From assembly GCA_030427725.1 (NCBI GenBank), contig JAUICV010000002.1, positions 481,226 to 545,225 on the forward strand: 64,000 bases of DNA, in the 5' to 3' direction. Numbering within the stretch: position 1 is the first letter of the stretch; the number at the start of each line of letters is the position of its first letter. This document shows, in pieces, positions 60,501-64,000 of this stretch. This DNA comes from Chlamydiia bacterium (GTDB lineage Bacteria > Chlamydiota > Chlamydiia > Chlamydiales > GCA-2402025). The position numbers were made by a program, and so were the translations under genes. A model generated the notes under the pieces. It was not told where the DNA came from. It was given only the letters and a program-made list of their open reading frames with translations, and made no database searches.

Positions 60501-61846
60501 GAGTTTTCAACTTCAGATGGCTGGTCGAGTTTTTTTACCAATGTTTCAATATCTTCGATACTTTGGCTATCACCAGTAAAGATCAGAGATTGACTTGATT
60601 TTTCGACCTTAAGATCTCGAATGGTTTTTAAAAGGCTTTGATCTGCAAGACCAGATTCTTCAAAGTTCGTTGCAATATTTTTTAATGTTTGAGCGATCTC
60701 TTCTGGTACTTTGTTTTCTGGTCTATATACGAAAAAAACTGAATTCTCAGAACCTGGAGTTGGCTTACCTTGAATGTCAAGTTGATCTAAAAGATTTTTG
60801 ATTTTATCTAAATTTCCAGGCGATCCAGTAAAGGCTATTGTGTGAGAGTCTAGAGAATAATTAGCGTGGTCGATTGTTTCTATAAGCCCTTCGGGAGCGT
60901 AGCCTTGATCTACAAGCCCCTCAGCAACTTCTGCTAGAGCTCTGTGAAGTGTTGTTGGTGATTTTGAGCGAACTTGATAGATTAGAACGTTACCACCTGT
61001 AATAACTTTGGCATCTAGATCTTCTAATAATTTTGTGCTTTTTTCTACTAAAAAGGGAGTGGACACTATAAAGATGTTTTTAGTCTCATTTTGAGGGACC
61101 AAGATAAAAGGATTCCCTTCTGAAAGAGGCATCATTATTTGAGTAACAAGTGAAACAAGATGCTCAGGAGAGTTGTTTTTTACACTGTAAGATTCAACTT
61201 CTAAAGCAGCTTTTGGTGCATCTAGGCTCATCAAAATATCTGCAACTTTGTCAAGTTCTGAAGTTGTGTCGGTTATGACAAGGTGTCTTGTTTCTTCAGC
61301 AACTTCTATCAAAGCATTTTTAGACAACATTGGAGCTATAATTTTTTCGATAGAAGTTGGATTTGCATTTTTAATGCGGAAAAGTCTAGTTGCTAAAGCG
61401 GGTGGTTCATTTTCATTAAAGGGGATTTCATCTGAAACAACCGTTGCTATTTGCCTTACACCGTCAGCTTTGTGAATTACTAAGTTTACGCCATCATCTA
61501 AAATGTCAAAACCATGGATGCGTAACTCTTGAACAAGAGCTGCTAAGATATTAGTTAAATCAGTAGGCTCTTCTGATAAAATAGTTACGTTGAAGTTAAG
61601 TTCTGTCGGTTCAAAAATAAAGTTAATATCAGCAATTTTACTGATGAACTTCAGGTATTCTTGGATAGAGACATTGTTAAAATTGATTGTATATCCAGGC
61701 CGTTCTGTCTGTTTTGTTAATCTTTGGATTCGTTCCGAAGCAATAGGATTTTTAGCCAAATCGCTTGCAAAGACAGGTTGGCATGCCGAATATAAATAGA
61801 CAAAGGTAACACTAAACTTAAGGAGTTTTTTTCTGGTCTTATGCAT
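57524..61846 (-). CDS. Type III secretion secretin (SctC/CdsC-like) with ten repeated N-domains
   Basis: The 1440-residue protein has a signal peptide (1-28, cleavage after PVFA), an N0/N1 region with FISKIADINFIF and TILSEEPTDL, then about ten tandem modules of 80-110 residues (about 280-1120). Each ends in a variant of SLVFSGS followed by a helix and LD. The C-terminal secretin pore domain follows (1120-1400), with VPDQHFLVLSGIVR and CLGGLPIIGAAF. It forms the outer-membrane ring of a type III (or less likely type II) system. A kinase gene upstream recalls the pkn5-cdsC pair of Chlamydia, and the N-terminal segments resemble CdsC. Chlamydia CdsC has about 920 residues, so the repeat region is greatly enlarged. 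Confidence 0.88.
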   Translation of the reverse strand: MHKTRKKLLKFSVTFVYLYSACQPVFASDLAKNPIASERIQRLTKQTERPGYTINFNNVSIQEYLKFISKIADINFIFEPTELNFNVTILSEEPTDLTNILAALVQELRIHGFDILDDGVNLVIHKADGVRQIATVVSDEIPFNENEPPALATRLFRIKNANPTSIEKIIAPMLSKNALIEVAEETRHLVITDTTSELDKVADILMSLDAPKAALEVESYSVKNNSPEHLVSLVTQIMMPLSEGNPFILVPQNETKNIFIVSTPFLVEKSTKLLEDLDAKVITGGNVLIYQVRSKSPTTLHRALAEVAEGLVDQGYAPEGLIETIDHANYSLDSHTIAFTGSPGNLDKIKNLLDQLDIQGKPTPGSENSVFFVYRPENKVPEEIAQTLKNIATNFEESGLADQSLLKTIRDLKVEKSSQSLIFTGDSQSIEDIETLVKKLDQPSEVENSRNAKFYIYKLTRAEQEQISEALNTFADNLEDAPFPDKPLIQAIDSMKWIQETNSLVFSGSQEALDKLKEILPTFDVLPENASEFLTYSPRNISSEDLLDGIESITKNLQASGLANLSLIKTLSSAKWVPSSGVMVFTGDAATLARVKELLVTVDSEGNHSKISTLVYRAKHVPAEDIRVMLFNLAENLPTGDSEKAVLESMQIAEDTNALVFQGPGTALNNIRNFIETIDTPDQEKTFGVNTRDYFIYELKNTSGSQIIKDLERLAKQLKASNVVGSASLIKTIRNIEWIKSTNSLYISGSSQDIKKVQKLVERFDQPSQKEKSSSYYIYRPEAASASVVQEELEKTAEALENSGLADEDLLDTIRSAKYVQSNNSLVFSGTPKAIDSIKELIATIESQGGLGSGIQGFGKKTFFVYKLKYVSGSQLLLNLKHVATDLHHNKTDDSSLISAINSARYIPESNSIIFTGPTATLQKIQELVTKFDTQAMAPGRGDRKPEGYLVYQPKHVPPAQLIQILKEFEQHLLQSGVEEPELFDTINSLKAINSTSTIIITGSADSTAKVEELLKRFDIPGKAGTQEPSIETIDDLSFLIYKLKYHQGSEIEDALKKIAIDLGKIKSSEKNQSLLDAIESVQWVQVTNSLIGTGTPQSLAKLKNLIKNIDTPLEQIFIEILVIETDLSNALNFGLRWGTQGKFRNKLGYSTGAFPKFGENSDGSSADPQVDFTKSLEKISATNTPTGGSFTQGFNLGVIGDLIYHKGTSYTALGSLLDALRQDGSSTIVLSQKVITQNNKPTSLFSGDNIPFTGSTVQNAGNNATVFTSNLEYKDIGVSLNITPRIGDDGLVSLNIDQEISEQLTSDPNTGIINGDPGGGNISTPSVNGISTSKTSMQTQATVPDQHFLVLSGIVRNTKSKQRSSIPCLGGLPIIGAAFQYTETQIQKRSVIIFVKPQIIQDFKLYKEITEDVEDIGRKESVAEDFDEALEFGKSPNDE

Positions 61847-62121
61847 CTTTTACGGGTCGTTCTAAAAGGTTCTTTTCTAAATACAAGAATAAAAAAAAAT
61901 ATTAAACCTCTTTCCGCATCCTAAAAGATTTTCTTCAATTATTGCAATTTTAATCGTGATCTTTTCAAGCTCAACGCAGTAAAACAATTGATTTGACGAC
62001 GTAGGGTCTCCTTTTTTTTAACAAGAAACAATCTGTGTGGGTGCTTTGGAAGGCTTTTACACAACAATCAATTTATTGATTGCATGTCTACACTCGAGCC
62101 TAGCTTGTAATTGGTATTTTG

Positions 62122-62583
62122 TTATTTTTTTTTAGTCATTTTCAAGTTGGGTTGTTTTGCTTTTTTCATGTGCAAGCCGTCGTCAGCTCTATCGTTATCC
62201 TTTGTACAGGACCGGTTCGAGTGTCTTTTGGCGCTAGAGCGAGCTGTTGTTGCAACATCTCCATCGTCAGAAAATACTTCTTCAATTTTAGGTTCCATCG
62301 AAGTGGGGGCTCTTACAGGCATTAGGAAGAGGAAATTCCTTCTCGGCAAAGGTGGTGTTGTTCCTTGAGCTAAAGAGGGCTGTGATGGGATAAGATGAGA
62401 GAACTTTTTGCATACTTTGTTCACGGTTGCTCTATCACTTACAGATAGATTGGCAAATATTTGTAACAAAAGATCTGTACTAAGGTCTGAAAGGCTGTAT
62501 GGTTTTTGCTCTTCTTCTACAACATGTTGATCCTCATTTCTTTGGTATGGAGCTATCGATAGGGTATCTTTAGGAATACTCAT
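62122..62583 (-). CDS. F-box domain protein, candidate effector
   Basis: The 153-residue protein has an F-box at about residues 29-66: LSDLSTDLLLQIFANL ... VCKKFSHL, with the leucines and the late VCKxF typical of the fold. F-boxes join Skp1 of eukaryotic SCF ubiquitin ligases and have no bacterial partner, so action inside the host is likely. It begins MSIPKDTL like two neighbouring proteins. The C-terminus is basic (KKAKQPNLKMTKKK), like a nuclear localisation signal. No substrate-binding repeats follow. AAAGGA precedes the ATG. Confidence 0.82.
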   Translation of the reverse strand: MSIPKDTLSIAPYQRNEDQHVVEEEQKPYSLSDLSTDLLLQIFANLSVSDRATVNKVCKKFSHLIPSQPSLAQGTTPPLPRRNFLFLMPVRAPTSMEPKIEEVFSDDGDVATTARSSAKRHSNRSCTKDNDRADDGLHMKKAKQPNLKMTKKK

Positions 62584-62798
62584 AAAAAAATCCTTTAAAC
62601 TTAAAAATATGGCGGAGTTATTCTAACAAAAAACCGATTAGTTTGTATGGTTTTTTATTAAAAGTACTGAGTTGTTTTGTATATTTATTTGACGATAAAT
62701 CAATGTGACACATCGTTAACTAGGTTTAACAATAGAGAAGAAAATTAAGTTTTATACAGCAGTGATTGTTGAGTTGATGTATGGCCTCTCTATGGAGG

Positions 62799-64000
62799 CT
62801 ATCCAATCTTCTCTAAGTTGATGATTAGATGAGAATGACTTGATTTATCTCCAGGCAAGTATGACAGGAGGCTGTTTAAGATGTTTTGAGCTTGTGCGTT
62901 GGTAGAAAGTTCTAAAATTTCGACAAAGGAATGTTGGATTTTTTGATCGAGCTCGTCGATAAAACTTTTTTTGTCAGCTTCTGCATTAAATGTATGCAAC
63001 AGCAAAGCATCTCCAGCGCTCCAGGAGTCTTTAGTTTCTAATATCTCTAGATTCGGATCAGCTCCAAGAAGAGGAAGCGTAGATTTTAAAATATGAGGGG
63101 ACGTGCTTTCGTGGGGGAGGTGCCATACAGAATGAAAGCCGAAGTTAATACATGAAAAAGATTCAGATTCTTCATGGATAGATACTAAAGCAAAGGCGAA
63201 TCTAGGTTTTGTCCTATCATAATGGCACATTTCGTTGAGTTGAGAAGCGACAGTTGTTGGATCAAATGTAAGGTCTGAGGAGGTTTTGTGCTTGTAAATT
63301 AGTGTTTTAAAACATGCCCTAAGGGCAGAAAGTCTCATCAAAGATGTCGGAGTTGCATTGGGCGTTTTAGCTAAAATAAGGATCTCTGTTTTATCAGCTA
63401 ATTTGTAAAAGTCGTAATAAAGATCTAGAGCATAAGGATGTTTTGTTTTAGCTAAGCCAACTTCTGTCTGTGTCCATTTGGGAAGTGATGGAGGAATTAG
63501 GTGATTGTAGGCAGACTCTAATGAAGAAACTACTTGGGCCACGTCGTCACTATCTTCTTCTAGATCATACAAGTTTTTTAAGTATTTTGAGATGTCTGCA
63601 ATGAGATCTGTGGTATTTGCATATCTATTAGAAAGCTTTGTTGATAGACATTTCTCTACAATTGGTTTGATTCGTTTTGGGATGAGGTCAAGATCAACTT
63701 TTCCATAACTTAATTTCCCAACGAGAAGTTCATACATTATAATCCCAAGTGAAAAAATATCACTGCCATAAGATGCCTTAGCAGGATCTTTTTTCTGCTC
63801 CGGGCTCATGTAACTTGGAGTCCCGATGATCCCGCCTTGTAGCGTTTTGGCTTTTTCTTGGACAAGTCTTGCGATACCAAAATCTATAACTTTAACAGCT
63901 CCACTTTCTGTTATCAAAATATTCTCAGGTTTTAAGTCTCTGTGGATGATTCCATGAGTGTGAAGGTGCATGAGTGCATAAGCTACTTGTAAAAGGATCT
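62799..64000 (-). CDS. Ser/Thr protein kinase, N-terminus beyond window (Pkn5-like by position)
   Basis: The frame is open to the right edge, so the N-terminal lobe is missing. The visible part has catalytic HRDLKPEN, DFG in VIDFGIA, the GTPSYMSPE activation segment, DIFSLGIIMYELL, and a C-terminal domain of about 260 residues without known motif but rich in helices. Compared with the kinase at 1563 its motifs are fully canonical. In Chlamydia pkn5 precedes the secretin gene cdsC, and here the kinase lies two genes upstream of the secretin, with an F-box gene inserted. Confidence 0.88.
   Translation of the reverse strand, partial: ILLQVAYALMHLHTHGIIHRDLKPENILITESGAVKVIDFGIARLVQEKAKTLQGGIIGTPSYMSPEQKKDPAKASYGSDIFSLGIIMYELLVGKLSYGKVDLDLIPKRIKPIVEKCLSTKLSNRYANTTDLIADISKYLKNLYDLEEDSDDVAQVVSSLESAYNHLIPPSLPKWTQTEVGLAKTKHPYALDLYYDFYKLADKTEILILAKTPNATPTSLMRLSALRACFKTLIYKHKTSSDLTFDPTTVASQLNEMCHYDRTKPRFAFALVSIHEESESFSCINFGFHSVWHLPHESTSPHILKSTLPLLGADPNLEILETKDSWSAGDALLLHTFNAEADKKSFIDELDQKIQHSFVEILELSTNAQAQNILNSLLSYLPGDKSSHSHLIINLEKIG

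Noticed and set aside
57524..61846. Secretin as GspD of a type II system
   Set aside because: Not fully excluded, but the upstream kinase and the CdsC-like N-terminal segments favour the type III secretin.
1..64000. CRISPR arrays, tRNA genes and rRNA genes
   Set aside because: No regularly spaced repeats were seen, and no cloverleaf or rRNA core sequence was recognised in the gaps by eye; a covariance-model scan would be the proper test.

Overview
The window is AT-rich, tightly packed bacterial DNA from a member of the order Chlamydiales, most likely outside the family Chlamydiaceae (a Simkania-, Rhabdochlamydia- or Parachlamydia-like amoeba or arthropod symbiont). Several blocks follow gene orders known from Chlamydia: rpsU-dnaJ next to tsaB and lon; lon ... 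rnz ... xerC beside an ABC-F gene; rnpB beside the CT398/CdsZ-type zinc-ribbon gene; glyA-clpP-dapF; and a Ser/Thr kinase upstream of a type III secretin. The family position is inference, since no 16S rRNA gene lies here. No tRNA, rRNA, CRISPR array or complete insertion sequence was seen.

Layout. 1-5180: tail of an MFS carrier, a DMT carrier, a Hanks-type kinase, a GNAT protein and a YbdG-type mechanosensitive channel. 5188-17505: what looks like an exopolysaccharide system. On the minus strand, a UAP1-type nucleotidyltransferase, a membrane-anchored HEAT protein, a large Hpt/multi-receiver regulator and a 7-8 TM kinase without its H-box histidine form an operon. Divergent from it are a processive GT2 synthase and a TPR/beta-barrel exporter, the latter frameshifted by a 70-bp tandem duplication. 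A second kinase/regulator pair follows. 17600-24200: CAAX-type protease, an apparently exported MESH1-like (p)ppGpp hydrolase, MFS carrier, an apparently exported HAD hydrolase, a tandem pair of four-TM proteins, and a DUF4143 ATPase behind nested inverted repeats.

24200-48800: the chaperone, proteolysis and housekeeping backbone (dnaJ with a CIRCE operator, rpsU, tsaB, lon, heptose adenylyltransferase, rhomboid, rnz, SpoU methylase, ABC-F, xerC, rnpB, zinc ribbon, glyA, clpP, dapF, ald, SNF2 helicase, der, dipeptidase), interrupted by a RING-like, Inc-like protein. 48800-62600: an accessory stretch rich in candidate host-interaction genes. It holds an 855-aa orphan, a stand-alone LanM-type dehydratase/kinase-fold protein with a Ser-rich operon partner, a 1440-aa secretin with about ten repeated periplasmic modules, and an F-box protein. 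The right edge cuts a Ser/Thr kinase that resembles Pkn5 by position.

Genes likely to work together: UAP1 enzyme, GT2 synthase and TPR barrel (sugar nucleotide to polymer to export) under two phosphorelays; secretin, lipoprotein and kinase as part of type III secretion, with the F-box, RING, LanM-like and Ser-rich proteins as candidate cargo. No gene-free stretch exceeds 300 bases. The longer gaps are 61847-62121, 23930-24215, 49112-49367, 55927-56180 and 52569-52812; apart from the sites listed I see only AT-rich sequence in them.
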